NCBI GenBank assembly: GCA_964370845.1
Contig: CAYJLB010000056.1
Location: 1-15,407, forward strand
Source: CAYJLB01 sp964370845
GTDB taxonomy: Bacteria > Bacillota > Clostridia > Oscillospirales > Ruminococcaceae
DNA: 15,407 bases
Direction: 5' to 3'
The position numbers and the translations under genes are program-made. Numbering within the stretch: the stretch's first letter is position 1; the number at the start of each line of letters is the position of its first letter. Shown here in pieces: positions 1 to 6,983 of this stretch. Under the pieces are notes generated by a model, which searched no databases, was not told where the DNA came from, and saw only the letters and a program-made list of their open reading frames with translations.

Positions 1-247
1 AAAAGTTTATGGGGTGGAGGGGCAAAGCCCTCCTCGCTTGTCGCAACAAGCGAAACTCTCCAAATAAAAGACAGAAGACGAAAAAAACAAAACAAACAAA
101 GTAAAAACTATAATTTCCGCAAAATTATAATAATGTTACAAAGATTAACAAATGAAAAAATATAATCAAAATAACAATAGAAATAAATTTTGCGGAAGAA
201 AAAAGTAGCTAATAAGAAAACTGTAAGTTTTCGCCATTAGCGGTCGG
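1..247 (+). repeat. Multi-hairpin dispersed element, copy R1 (left end cut by window)
   Basis: This copy fills most of the 322 bp before the first gene. Visible parts in order: the right arm of hairpin H1 (about 1-9); H2, GGAGGG 16-21 with CCCTCC 28-33; H3, CGCTTGT 35-41, loop CGCA, ACAAGCG 46-52; an A-rich linker; a long-range helix P1, TTCCGCAAAATT 115-126 with AATTTTGCGGAA 186-197 (12 perfect pairs); and a two-step hairpin H5, GCTAAT 208-213 / ATTAGC 236-241 enclosing GAAAACT 216-222 / AGTTTTC 226-232. The 151-247 part is about 94% identical to copy R2, and the changes inside H5 fall in its loops. It ends about 75 bp before the first start codon. No protein gene is supported here. The function is unknown; a structured RNA or a non-autonomous mobile element are both possible. 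Confidence 0.8.
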
Positions 248-256
248 CTTTAAGTC

Positions 257-286
257 TTGAAAATAATGCACAAAAAACAGTGTAAA
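257..286 (+). promoter_or_regulatory. Possible promoter of the URO-D pair
   Basis: TTGAAA at 257-262 and TGTAAA at 281-286 are 18 bp apart, which fits a weak sigma-A promoter directly after repeat copy R1 and about 37 bp before the start codon. The -10 box is poor, so transcription from further upstream is equally possible. Confidence 0.3.
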
Positions 287-322
287 AATAAATAATTTAT
301 CAAATCAAAAGGACGGATAAAA

Positions 323-1426
323 ATGTTAAAACATATCAGTTATTACAAACCAAATTATGAAGAAAGCTGTGAAAAAGCTATCAAAGCCTTTAAAGATGCG
401 AATAATCAAGTGGGCGGAAATTTAGTTTTTTTAGTTGGAGTTATTGAAAATGAGGGGAAACCTGACCCAATCGACCTTACAACTTTTGGAGGGTTTGAAG
501 AAGAAGAACAAATTCACAGATTTATCGATATGACAATTGCAAATATGGAAAAAGCTTGGGAAGCTGGACGTTTAGTTGACGATGATAGTATCCCAAACTT
601 GCAAATGAATATGGGAATTGGTGAGTATTCAGCTTTTGTTGGCGGAGAAATTGAGTTTACAACTTACACAAGCTGGGGACAACATATCCTAAAAGAACTT
701 GAAGATTATAAGAATTTGCCACCAATTGGAACTGCTAAATGGTATAAAAGATATTTGTTTATGTTAGAGGAATTTTTGAAGAAAACTGCACACACTGAAG
801 CTCCTCTCGGACGTGGAATGTTCTCACCTTTAGACCTTGCTATGGCTTTAACTGGGGACAGATTGTATATGGACTTTTATGACGATGAAGAAGGTGTAGA
901 AGCACTGCTTAATTACTGTGCTGACGCAATTATCCACTTCACAAAAGACGTTTATGCTATTGCTGAAAAATATTTAGGCCATACAAAATATGGTATGATG
1001 TATCTAAGGGAAAAAATTAATATGTCCGATGATATTGCTACAAACATTTCTGCGGATATGTATTCAGAGTTTTGTGCAAAACCTACTCAAAAGGTAATTG
1101 ACGCTTTTGGACTTGGATTTATGCACACCCACTCTTGCGCACCTTATTTAGTAAAAGAAATTATGGGAAAACTTAATAACACACCTTATATGTGGTTTGT
1201 TACCGACCCGAATGCTGTTAAGGCAATTGAAATTGTACCACAGTTGACGGAAGATTCAAAATGCTCACATATGGCGATTGATGCACAAAATTTTGAGGAA
1301 TTTGAAAAGGCTTACCCTGATTTAATCAAAGGTAACTATTCAGTTTGGATTCCAGCAGATTCAGTTGCTCATGCTCAAGAATTAGTAGAAAAATATAAAA
1401 ATTTAGTTGAAAATTATAATAAATAA
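323..1426 (+). CDS. Uroporphyrinogen decarboxylase-like (URO-D superfamily) protein, paralogue 1
   Basis: A 367-residue protein with the length and general layout of the URO-D/cobalamin-independent methyltransferase superfamily, here of the divergent type found beside glycoside hydrolases rather than haem genes. It has no signal peptide, so it is cytoplasmic. The segment M267-H-T-H-S-C272 sits where zinc-dependent members (MtaA/MtbA/CmuA type) carry their His-x-Cys ligands (here H270 and C272); C314 is a candidate third ligand but lies closer than usual. The ATG follows AAAGGA with about 9 bp spacing. The next URO-D gene starts 13 bp after the stop, so the two are an operon. No haem-synthesis genes and no corrinoid-protein gene are in view, so true uroporphyrinogen decarboxylation is unlikely. 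The family call is firm; the reaction is unknown, and methyl transfer is only an inference. Confidence 0.85.
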   Translation: MLKHISYYKPNYEESCEKAIKAFKDANNQVGGNLVFLVGVIENEGKPDPIDLTTFGGFEEEEQIHRFIDMTIANMEKAWEAGRLVDDDSIPNLQMNMGIGEYSAFVGGEIEFTTYTSWGQHILKELEDYKNLPPIGTAKWYKRYLFMLEEFLKKTAHTEAPLGRGMFSPLDLAMALTGDRLYMDFYDDEEGVEALLNYCADAIIHFTKDVYAIAEKYLGHTKYGMMYLREKINMSDDIATNISADMYSEFCAKPTQKVIDAFGLGFMHTHSCAPYLVKEIMGKLNNTPYMWFVTDPNAVKAIEIVPQLTEDSKCSHMAIDAQNFEEFEKAYPDLIKGNYSVWIPADSVAHAQELVEKYKNLVENYNK

Positions 1427-1439
1427 AGGGGTCATAATT

Positions 1440-2531
1440 ATGTCACATCATCAAAAAATTTCAGAAGCAATAAGAAATCCAGAGGCAAAAACTACATTCT
1501 CACCAAACCTAGTTTATTACTGGGATAATAGAGTTGATGAGTATACAAAAAGAGGTTTTGACGGTTTAGTTGACTACACAAACGACGTTTTAGGCGGAGA
1601 TGCACTTTTAAGAGGTTATAAGCCTTGTTACGAAATAGTTTATGATTTTCCTGTTGAAGAAAAATGGTCGGAAGAAACACAAACTAAAACTATCACTTAT
1701 AAAATGCCTGTAGGTGATTTAGTTGCAGTTTATAAATATTCAAAAGATGCGAATTCTACAGCTTTAATTTCTCACCCTATTGAAGATGAAGAAGATTTAG
1801 AAAAATTAATCTATCTTTTAAAACACACTGAAATCAAATATAGTAGCGAAGTTGACGAGTTTGTTGAAAAGTATGGGGAAAATGCTTTTGTTGTAGGGTT
1901 AATCGGTTTTGGAATGAAAACTGCTACCCAAAATATGATTGAACATTGGTGCGGAATTGAAAACTTTTCTTACCTTTTAATGGACGAGGAAGAATTGGTT
2001 GAGGAAGCAATTTCTTTGATGAAAGTTCTTAATATGAAAACTGTTGAATGTGCAACTAAGTGTAAAGCTGAGTACTTTATTTCTTGGGAAGATAGCACTG
2101 AATTGCTTACTAGCCCTACTTGGTATGAAAAATATATTGCTACCGAATTAAATGAATGGTGTGACGTACTTCACGCACACGGGAAAAAATATATGTTGCA
2201 CGCGTGTGGACATTTGAACTCACTAATTCCAATTATTGCAAAGACAAAAATTGATGCTATTGAGTCAATTACACCTTTCCCAACTGGAAACGCCGACTTA
2301 AAACAAGTTGCAGAAGTTTTCCCTAAAAATATTGCAATTATAGGCGGACTTGACCCTGTTGTGCTTATGAAAGGCGATAAAGATGAGATTAAAGATAGAG
2401 TTTTAGATTTGATAGAAACTTTTAAGGATAGACCGTTAATTGTGGCGAATTCGGACTCACTTCCACCACAAGTTACAGAGGAAACATTGAAATATGTAGC
2501 AGAATTAGTTAAATCAGCGAACGAAATATAG
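1440..2531 (+). CDS. Uroporphyrinogen decarboxylase-like (URO-D superfamily) protein, paralogue 2
   Basis: A 363-residue cytoplasmic protein. The ATG at 1440 is preferred over an in-frame TTG at 1407 because AAAGGGG lies 8-9 bp upstream of it and the TTG would overlap the previous gene. M252-L-H-A-C-G-H258 is the clear His-x-Cys motif (H254, C256) of zinc-using URO-D methyltransferases. A GGLDP segment follows, also usual in the family. The usual C-terminal Gly-Cys ligand region is replaced by a V-A-N-S-D-S-L-P-P stretch, so the third zinc ligand appears lost or changed to Asp or Ser. It differs strongly from paralogue 1, so this is not a recent duplication. It is co-transcribed with paralogue 1 (13 bp gap) and followed immediately by repeat copy R2. 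The substrate is unknown; a methylated or decarboxylatable product from the glycan locus is possible. Confidence 0.87.
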   Translation: MSHHQKISEAIRNPEAKTTFSPNLVYYWDNRVDEYTKRGFDGLVDYTNDVLGGDALLRGYKPCYEIVYDFPVEEKWSEETQTKTITYKMPVGDLVAVYKYSKDANSTALISHPIEDEEDLEKLIYLLKHTEIKYSSEVDEFVEKYGENAFVVGLIGFGMKTATQNMIEHWCGIENFSYLLMDEEELVEEAISLMKVLNMKTVECATKCKAEYFISWEDSTELLTSPTWYEKYIATELNEWCDVLHAHGKKYMLHACGHLNSLIPIIAKTKIDAIESITPFPTGNADLKQVAEVFPKNIAIIGGLDPVVLMKGDKDEIKDRVLDLIETFKDRPLIVANSDSLPPQVTEETLKYVAELVKSANEI

Positions 2532-2542
2532 CAAGCGTAGAA

Positions 2543-2896
2543 ATTACACAAGCTAAAAGTTTCGGTCAAGCATTTTTAAAGGCTTGCGGGTGTCAAGAGG
2601 GCAGAGCCCTTTGGCGGTGGTCGCAACCACCGAAACTCTCCAAGTAAAAGCAAGCAGACGAAAAAAATAAACGAACAAAGTAAAAGCTAAAACGTCGCAA
2701 AACAAGCGTGACGCTTGACCCATTCCCACACTTAACAAAGTAAAAAAGGCAAATTTTGTTTCTGTGAGGTCGGATTTTGTAGGGCAAAGAACCACGAATG
2801 AAAAATCATAATCAAAATAACAATAGAAATAAATTTTGCGGAAGAAAAACGTAGCTAATTAGAAAACTGCAAGTTTTCGCCATTAGCGGTCGGTTT
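2543..2896 (+). repeat. Multi-hairpin dispersed element, copy R2
   Basis: It starts about 10 bp after the stop of URO-D paralogue 2. H1: CAAGC 2567-2571 / GCTTG 2582-2586. H2: AGAGGGC 2596-2602, loop AGA, GCCCTTT 2606-2612. H3: CGGTGGT 2615-2621, loop CGCA, ACCACCG 2626-2632; this stem differs from R1 but is fully paired. P1: TCGCAAAA 2695-2702 with TTTTGCGG 2834-2841, a shorter helix with one G-T pair because the left arm resembles R3 and the right arm R1. H5: GCTAAT 2854-2859 / ATTAGC 2882-2887 around GAAAACT 2862-2868 / AGTTTTC 2872-2878. Another repeat (2703-2783) sits inside P1. The remaining 2897-2964 is A-rich; I see only the esterase ribosome site in it. No protein gene is supported in this 433 bp gap. 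Confidence 0.85.
2703..2783 (+). repeat. TGA-loop hairpin repeat, copy D1 (nested in R2)
   Basis: The hairpin CAAGCG 2703-2708, loop TGA, CGCTTG 2712-2717 is followed by a conserved tail with a CCCACACTTAACAAAGTAAA-like stretch and GAGGTCGGATTTTGTAG. Copies at 14731-14844 and 12095-12176 share the loop and tail but have a different, still perfectly paired stem (GCAACG/CGTTGC). It replaces the interior of helix P1 in R2, which suggests insertion or recombination into an existing element. Confidence 0.7.
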
Positions 2897-2964
2897 TAAC
2901 ACAATAAAAACAACGAACCATAAACACTGCAATAAAAGCAAAAACAAGAAAGGAATAACTATTT

Positions 2965-3759
2965 ATGTGGAGTATGAAAGAACATTTGTTCACAGTAGAT
3001 TATTTAGTAAATAATAAAGAAAAAAGAGTTCGTGTCTATCTTCCGAAAGACTACGAAAATAGCGAAAAAAATTACCCTGTAGTGTATTTTCACGACGGGC
3101 AAGCTGTTTTCTTTGGGAAAACTCAGTTCGGAACGGGGAGTTGGGAAGTCTTAGATACTCTTGTAAAAATGGAGCAAAATAACGTTGGGGAAAGTTATAT
3201 CGCTGTTGCAATTGATAACGCTTGCGATGAACGCCCAGACGAATTTTTGCCTTTTAAAAATAGCCTCTCAAGCTCAAATTATCCAGAAGGAAAATTAGGC
3301 GGAAAAGCTAACTTTTATGCCGATTTTTTAGTTGATATAGTTAAGAAATTTATCGACGAAAATTATCGCACAAAACCCGAAGAAAGCTCAATTATTGGAA
3401 GTTCTTTCGGTGGAGTTGTTACAGCTTATATAATCTCAAAATATCCAAATGTATTCAAAAAAGCTGGGGTGTTTTCTTTAGCTTCTTGGATTTTTGCTAA
3501 GGGAGAGTTTTTTGATTATTTAGAAAAAACTGAACCTAATAAAGATATGAAATATTACGTTTATGTGGGCGGAAAAGAAGGGCATTATCCCGAAATTCCA
3601 ACCCTTGGACAAAATTATGTGGACGATACCCTTGAATATTACAAATTTTTAGTTAAAAAAGGTGTTCCAACTGAAAACATTGAACTAAAAATTAACTTGA
3701 ATAATGCTCATAACGAAACCGCTTGGTCTTGTTATGTTGAACCATTTTTACTATTTTAA
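2965..3759 (+). CDS. Putative carbohydrate esterase (alpha/beta hydrolase, esterase D/Fes-like)
   Basis: A 264-residue cytoplasmic protein with the alpha/beta-hydrolase fold of the PF00756 'putative esterase' family. It shows the early V-Y-L-P...P-V-V-Y-F-H-D-G strand, the nucleophile elbow G145-S-S147-F-G149 with S147 as the likely catalytic serine, and a late histidine H249 in N-N-A-H-N-E. The acidic member of the triad is not obvious; it probably lies near V-G-G-K-E-G-H. There is no signal peptide. The ATG has AAAGGA about 10 bp upstream; a second Met at residue 4 lacks good spacing. The next gene, URO-D paralogue 3, starts 25 bp later and GH43 follows, so this is probably one transcript. 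In this setting it likely removes acetyl or feruloyl groups from imported xylan-type oligosaccharides. The fold is confident; the substrate is inferred from neighbours. Confidence 0.85.
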   Translation: MWSMKEHLFTVDYLVNNKEKRVRVYLPKDYENSEKNYPVVYFHDGQAVFFGKTQFGTGSWEVLDTLVKMEQNNVGESYIAVAIDNACDERPDEFLPFKNSLSSSNYPEGKLGGKANFYADFLVDIVKKFIDENYRTKPEESSIIGSSFGGVVTAYIISKYPNVFKKAGVFSLASWIFAKGEFFDYLEKTEPNKDMKYYVYVGGKEGHYPEIPTLGQNYVDDTLEYYKFLVKKGVPTENIELKINLNNAHNETAWSCYVEPFLLF

Positions 3760-3784
3760 AAGCTTTTGAAAGGAAGTTATTCCA

Positions 3785-4903
3785 ATGAAAAACGTAAGTT
3801 TAGAAACAAAACAATTATTTGAAGCTTGGTGGAAAGGGGATAAAGTAGATGCCCCTTTGGTAAGTCTTGTTGGAAATACAGGACTTGATTACAGCGACGA
3901 ATTTAAGAAAAAATATGCTAATATTTCAAATTATGACTTGCACCTTTCTCCAGAATATCGTTGTGACGAGATGGAACAAAGAATTTTGCGTACAAAAAAA
4001 TATTATGGGCAAGCTTTTCCTTTTGTTGATTTAAACATTGGCCCTGGGTCTTTGTCAACTTATTTTGGTTGTGAACCTGAATTTAACCCTGACACTATTT
4101 GGTATAACGCCCTTAAATGCGACGAATTAAGCGAAATTTTGGACATTGAATTTATTCAAAAAGGTGGCTGGTGGGAAAAGCATGTTGATATTATCCAAAA
4201 GGCTGTAAAACGTGCTGACGGAAGATATTACATCGGAATTCCCGACATTCAAGAGGGTATGGATATTGTTTCGGCAATTCGTCACCCGTCCGAACTTTGT
4301 ATTGATATGATTGATTGCCCTGAAGACGTTTTTGCGTTAAAAGAAAAAATTGACAAGGCTTTTTACCCTTGTTTTGATAAAATGTATGACATTGTAAAAG
4401 ATCCTGCCGACGGATTTAACTGCTTCACTGCTTTTCATATTATTGGAAAGGGTATGACTGGGAAAATTCAATGCGATTATTCAGCATTAATTTCTCCTGA
4501 TATGTTCAATGAATACTCACTTCCTGAACTTACTAAACAAGCTGATTACTTGGAAAATTCCCTTTATCACCTTGACGGACCTGACGCAATTCGCCATTTA
4601 GACAGCGTTTTGACAATGAAAAATCTTAACGCTTTGCAATGGGTGGCGGGAGCTGGACAAAATGACCCTGCTTCTGATGAATGGCTGTTTATTTATGATA
4701 AGGTTAAAGAGGCTGGAAAGTCCTTGTGGATTTCAATTTATGATGGTTCAGTTGACCGTTGGATTGAAAAAGCTAAAATGTTAATCAAACGTTATGGCAC
4801 AGACGGTTTATACTTGATTTTTGGCGATACTGATGTAAAAGGTGCAGAAAAAATCGCTAAAGAGTTGAAAATTAACCCAGAAAGTGTAAATTTTGAGTTG
4901 TAA
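3785..4903 (+). CDS. Uroporphyrinogen decarboxylase-like protein, paralogue 3 (no Cys motif)
   Basis: A 372-residue cytoplasmic protein of the URO-D superfamily, from the subgroup sometimes labelled 'trimethylamine corrinoid protein 2' in annotations. The diagnostic segment is H262-L-D264-G-P-D-A-I-R-H271-L-D273: the His of the usual His-x-Cys zinc motif is kept but the Cys is Asp, so a thiolate-zinc methyltransferase site is not expected. A W-W-K-G start and a G-P-G-S stretch around residue 87 are also typical of this subgroup. AAAGGAAG precedes the ATG. It lies between the esterase and GH43 genes (25 bp and 19 bp gaps), so it is tightly tied to glycan breakdown. No metabolic role has been fixed for this subgroup as far as I know; a lyase or decarboxylase, or a sugar-derivative enzyme, is possible. 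Confidence 0.85.
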   Translation: MKNVSLETKQLFEAWWKGDKVDAPLVSLVGNTGLDYSDEFKKKYANISNYDLHLSPEYRCDEMEQRILRTKKYYGQAFPFVDLNIGPGSLSTYFGCEPEFNPDTIWYNALKCDELSEILDIEFIQKGGWWEKHVDIIQKAVKRADGRYYIGIPDIQEGMDIVSAIRHPSELCIDMIDCPEDVFALKEKIDKAFYPCFDKMYDIVKDPADGFNCFTAFHIIGKGMTGKIQCDYSALISPDMFNEYSLPELTKQADYLENSLYHLDGPDAIRHLDSVLTMKNLNALQWVAGAGQNDPASDEWLFIYDKVKEAGKSLWISIYDGSVDRWIEKAKMLIKRYGTDGLYLIFGDTDVKGAEKIAKELKINPESVNFEL

Positions 4904-4922
4904 ATTTGAAAAAGAGGTAAAA

Positions 4923-6530
4923 ATGGATTATTATAAAGAAAATAAAACCTTCCAAAACCCAATTATTTCGGGGTTTTATCCCGACCCGTCAATTTGCCGA
5001 GTAGGGGAAGATTATTATTTAGTCAACTCATCTTTTGAGTATTTCCCAGCAATTCCTGTTTGGCACAGTAAGGATTTGGTGAACTGGACACAAATTTGCA
5101 ATGCTGTTGACAGAAAAGAGCAAGGTTTAAAATTAGATGTTGCAGTGTCGGGAGGGGTGCAAGCTTGCACAATTCGCTATAACAACGGAACTTATTATAT
5201 AATTTCAACTTGTATAGGGAAAGAATGGCCACGACTTGACTACAATTTTATTATTACAGCAAAAGACCCAGCGGGGCCTTGGTCAGAAGTTCATTATATT
5301 GACGATGCCCCTGGAATTGATAGTTCCTTATTTTTCGACGATGACGGAAAGGCTTATTTCCACGCAAATAGGCAAAAACCAACTACAGATGACGGTGGAG
5401 ATACTGAAATTTGGGTGCAAGAAATTGACTTAGAAAACTTTAAATTAGTTGGAGAAAAACATTCTCTTTGGGACGGTTGCGGTGGAATTTTCCCAGAAGG
5501 CCCTCATATTTATAAGCGAAATGGTTATTATTATTTGATGGTTGCTGAGGGTGGAACTTGTCACTGGCACACTGTCACAATGGCGAGAAGTAAGACTATC
5601 TTTGGGAAATATGAGCCAAACCCACGAAATCCATTGCTTTCACACAAGCATTTGCATAGAAGTTATCCTATACAAAATGTTGGTCATGCGGATTTAGTTG
5701 AAACGCAAAATGGTGAGTGGTATATGGTTTGTTTAGGTTCAAGACCTCGTGGAGGTTTTTATGATTGCGAGATTTACTCTTTAGGTGGATATTATCGCAA
5801 TTTAGGGCGAGAAACTTTCCTTATTCCAATGGTTTGGGAGGACGATTATGGCCCTATTGTAAGCCCTTTAACTGGGAAAGTTGAACTAGAATTCCCGTTC
5901 CCGAATTTAGAAGAAGTTCCTGTTCCTTTTGTGGAAAGTACTTCACACTTTGATGATGAAAAGTTGGAACTTTTTTGGAGCATTATAAAAAATCAAAACA
6001 ATGACTTTTTCTCTTTGAGTGAAAGAAAAGGCTACTTGAGAATGAAAATGCTTCCCAGCAATATTACCGAAGATAAATATGTTTCATTTTTGGGAAGAAG
6101 GCAAACTTCTTGGAAATTTTCTGCTAACACAAAAGTTGAAACTTCCTTAAATGAAAATGAAGAAGTTGGACTTACAAATTATTTCAACTATAAAGCAAAC
6201 ATTAGACTTTCTGTTAAAAATGAGGAGGGAAATTATTTCCTATCATTGACAAGACGTGCTAATGAAAAAGATGAAGTAATAAAGAAAATTCCAGTGTCAA
6301 ATACTGCTGAATTGTACTTTAAAGTGGACGGAATTGACCAAAGTTATCGCTATTATTTTAAATCAGCTAATGAAAACTGGAAGTTCGTTGGAGAAGTGGA
6401 CGGAAGAATGCTAAATTCGGACATTTCGGGCGGACATACAGGCTCATATGTGGCAATGTTTTGTTCAGCAAATGGAAATAATAGTGAGAATTACGCCGAC
6501 TTTGACTATTTCGAATACAGAGATGTTTAA
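4923..6530 (+). CDS. GH43 beta-xylosidase / alpha-L-arabinofuranosidase
   Basis: A 535-residue family GH43 glycosidase. The start at ATG 4923 is chosen (AAAGAGG upstream) over an in-frame TTG at 4893 that overlaps the preceding gene. The N-terminal five-bladed propeller carries the three catalytic acids: D21 in F-Y-P-D-P-S (general base), D133 in G-I-D-S-S (pKa modulator; Ser replaces the commoner Pro) and E192 in P-E-G-P-H (general acid). The V-G-H-A-D-L-V-E segment is also characteristic. From about residue 337 a beta-sandwich domain (GH43_C2, concanavalin-like) follows, as in XynB-type beta-xylosidases. Length and domain order resemble GH43 subfamilies 11/12. There is no signal peptide, so it acts on transported short xylo- or arabinoxylo-oligosaccharides. 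It is the last gene of the esterase, URO-D3, GH43 run. Xylosidase versus arabinofuranosidase activity cannot be settled by eye. Confidence 0.92.
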   Translation: MDYYKENKTFQNPIISGFYPDPSICRVGEDYYLVNSSFEYFPAIPVWHSKDLVNWTQICNAVDRKEQGLKLDVAVSGGVQACTIRYNNGTYYIISTCIGKEWPRLDYNFIITAKDPAGPWSEVHYIDDAPGIDSSLFFDDDGKAYFHANRQKPTTDDGGDTEIWVQEIDLENFKLVGEKHSLWDGCGGIFPEGPHIYKRNGYYYLMVAEGGTCHWHTVTMARSKTIFGKYEPNPRNPLLSHKHLHRSYPIQNVGHADLVETQNGEWYMVCLGSRPRGGFYDCEIYSLGGYYRNLGRETFLIPMVWEDDYGPIVSPLTGKVELEFPFPNLEEVPVPFVESTSHFDDEKLELFWSIIKNQNNDFFSLSERKGYLRMKMLPSNITEDKYVSFLGRRQTSWKFSANTKVETSLNENEEVGLTNYFNYKANIRLSVKNEEGNYFLSLTRRANEKDEVIKKIPVSNTAELYFKVDGIDQSYRYYFKSANENWKFVGEVDGRMLNSDISGGHTGSYVAMFCSANGNNSENYADFDYFEYRDV

Positions 6531-6535
6531 GTTGT

Positions 6536-6832
6536 ATAATCTAAAGGTTTTACTCAATTTTTTCCTCTAAAAAAATTGCGGGTTCTTAGGGCAGAGCCAT
6601 AAGTCGCTTTCCGCAGAAAGCGAAACTCCCGAAGTATAAGTTAGAAGTTGTAGGGACAAGGCTTGCCATTGTCCGATAAAACGAACAATGTATGAGTTAT
6701 AACGTCGCAAAAAATTCTTAAAAAGCAAAGAATAGCAAATTAAAAATAGTCACAAAAGCAATAGTAAAATTAGTTTTTTGCGACGAAAAAATAGCTAATA
6801 AGAAAACTGTAAGTTTTCATCATTAGCGGTCA
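6536..6832 (+). repeat. Multi-hairpin dispersed element, copy R3
   Basis: It begins about 5 bp after the GH43 stop. H1: CAATTTTTT 6555-6563, loop CCTCTA, AAAAAATTG 6570-6578. H2: CTTAGGGC 6585-6592, loop AGA, GCCATAAG 6596-6603 (one G-A mismatch). H3: CGCTTTC 6605-6611, loop CGCA, GAAAGCG 6616-6622. A GTAGGG palindrome is inserted at 6648-6682. P1: CGTCGCAAAAAA 6703-6714 with TTTTTTGCGACG 6774-6785, 12 perfect pairs and a different sequence from R1. H5: GCTAAT 6794-6799 / ATTAGC 6822-6827 around GAAAACT 6802-6808 / AGTTTTC 6812-6818. It lies upstream of the sulfatase in the same orientation. No protein gene is supported here. Confidence 0.87.
6648..6682 (+). repeat. GTAGGG-type palindromic repeat, copy P-a
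   Basis: A TTGTAGGG start is followed by the hairpin GGACAA 6654-6659 / TTGTCC 6669-6674 and then CGATAAAAC. It matches the copy at 15057-15091 at 34 of 35 positions, although the flanks differ and the two sit at different places within R3 and R4. This fits a separate, recently spread small element. Confidence 0.7.
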
Positions 6833-6983
6833 ATAACGTGACTTTGAATCCATTTTTGCGATGTATAGAAAAGAATAAAAGTACGTTTGATACAGCGTTC
6901 AGAATTTTTTAATCGAAAAGGAAAACTACCTATTTTTTTAAGGGATGGAATTAAAAATAATATTTTGAAAGGAAAGAAAAATT
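6833..6983 (+). other. Leader region before the sulfatase gene
   Basis: This is 150 bp of AT-rich DNA between repeat R3 and the sulfatase. I see a ribosome site (AAAGGAAAG, 6968-6976) and a weak promoter candidate, TTGATA 6887-6892 with TAATCG 6910-6915 at 17 bp spacing. There is no open frame of note, no strong hairpin and no recognisable riboswitch. Confidence 0.4.

Noticed and set aside
1407..1439. TTG start for URO-D paralogue 2
   Set aside because: It overlaps the previous gene and has no ribosome site; ATG 1440 has AAAGGGG at good spacing.
323..2531. HemE (true uroporphyrinogen decarboxylase)
   Set aside because: No haem-pathway neighbours, paralogous copies in a glycan locus, and Cys/His metal-type motifs unlike HemE.
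2553..2795. Minus-strand open frame of about 80 codons in the URO-D2/esterase gap
   Set aside because: It lies entirely in repeats R2 and D1, so its apparent coding comes from repeat sequence; no ribosome site or protein family is seen.
2799..2855. 18-codon open frame conserved between R1 (starts about 152) and R2
   Set aside because: The two copies are simply 94% identical DNA; R3 and R4 lack the frame and ATG, and neither has a convincing ribosome site.
4893..4922. TTG start for the GH43 gene
   Set aside because: It overlaps the previous stop; ATG 4923 with AAAGAGG upstream fits the family start.
6536..6832. Riboswitch, T-box, group II intron or CRISPR as explanation of the intergenic structures
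   Set aside because: I see no T-box motif, no intron boundary or domain V signature, no regularly spaced direct repeats, and no known aptamer core; copies also occur away from gene starts (R4, R5).
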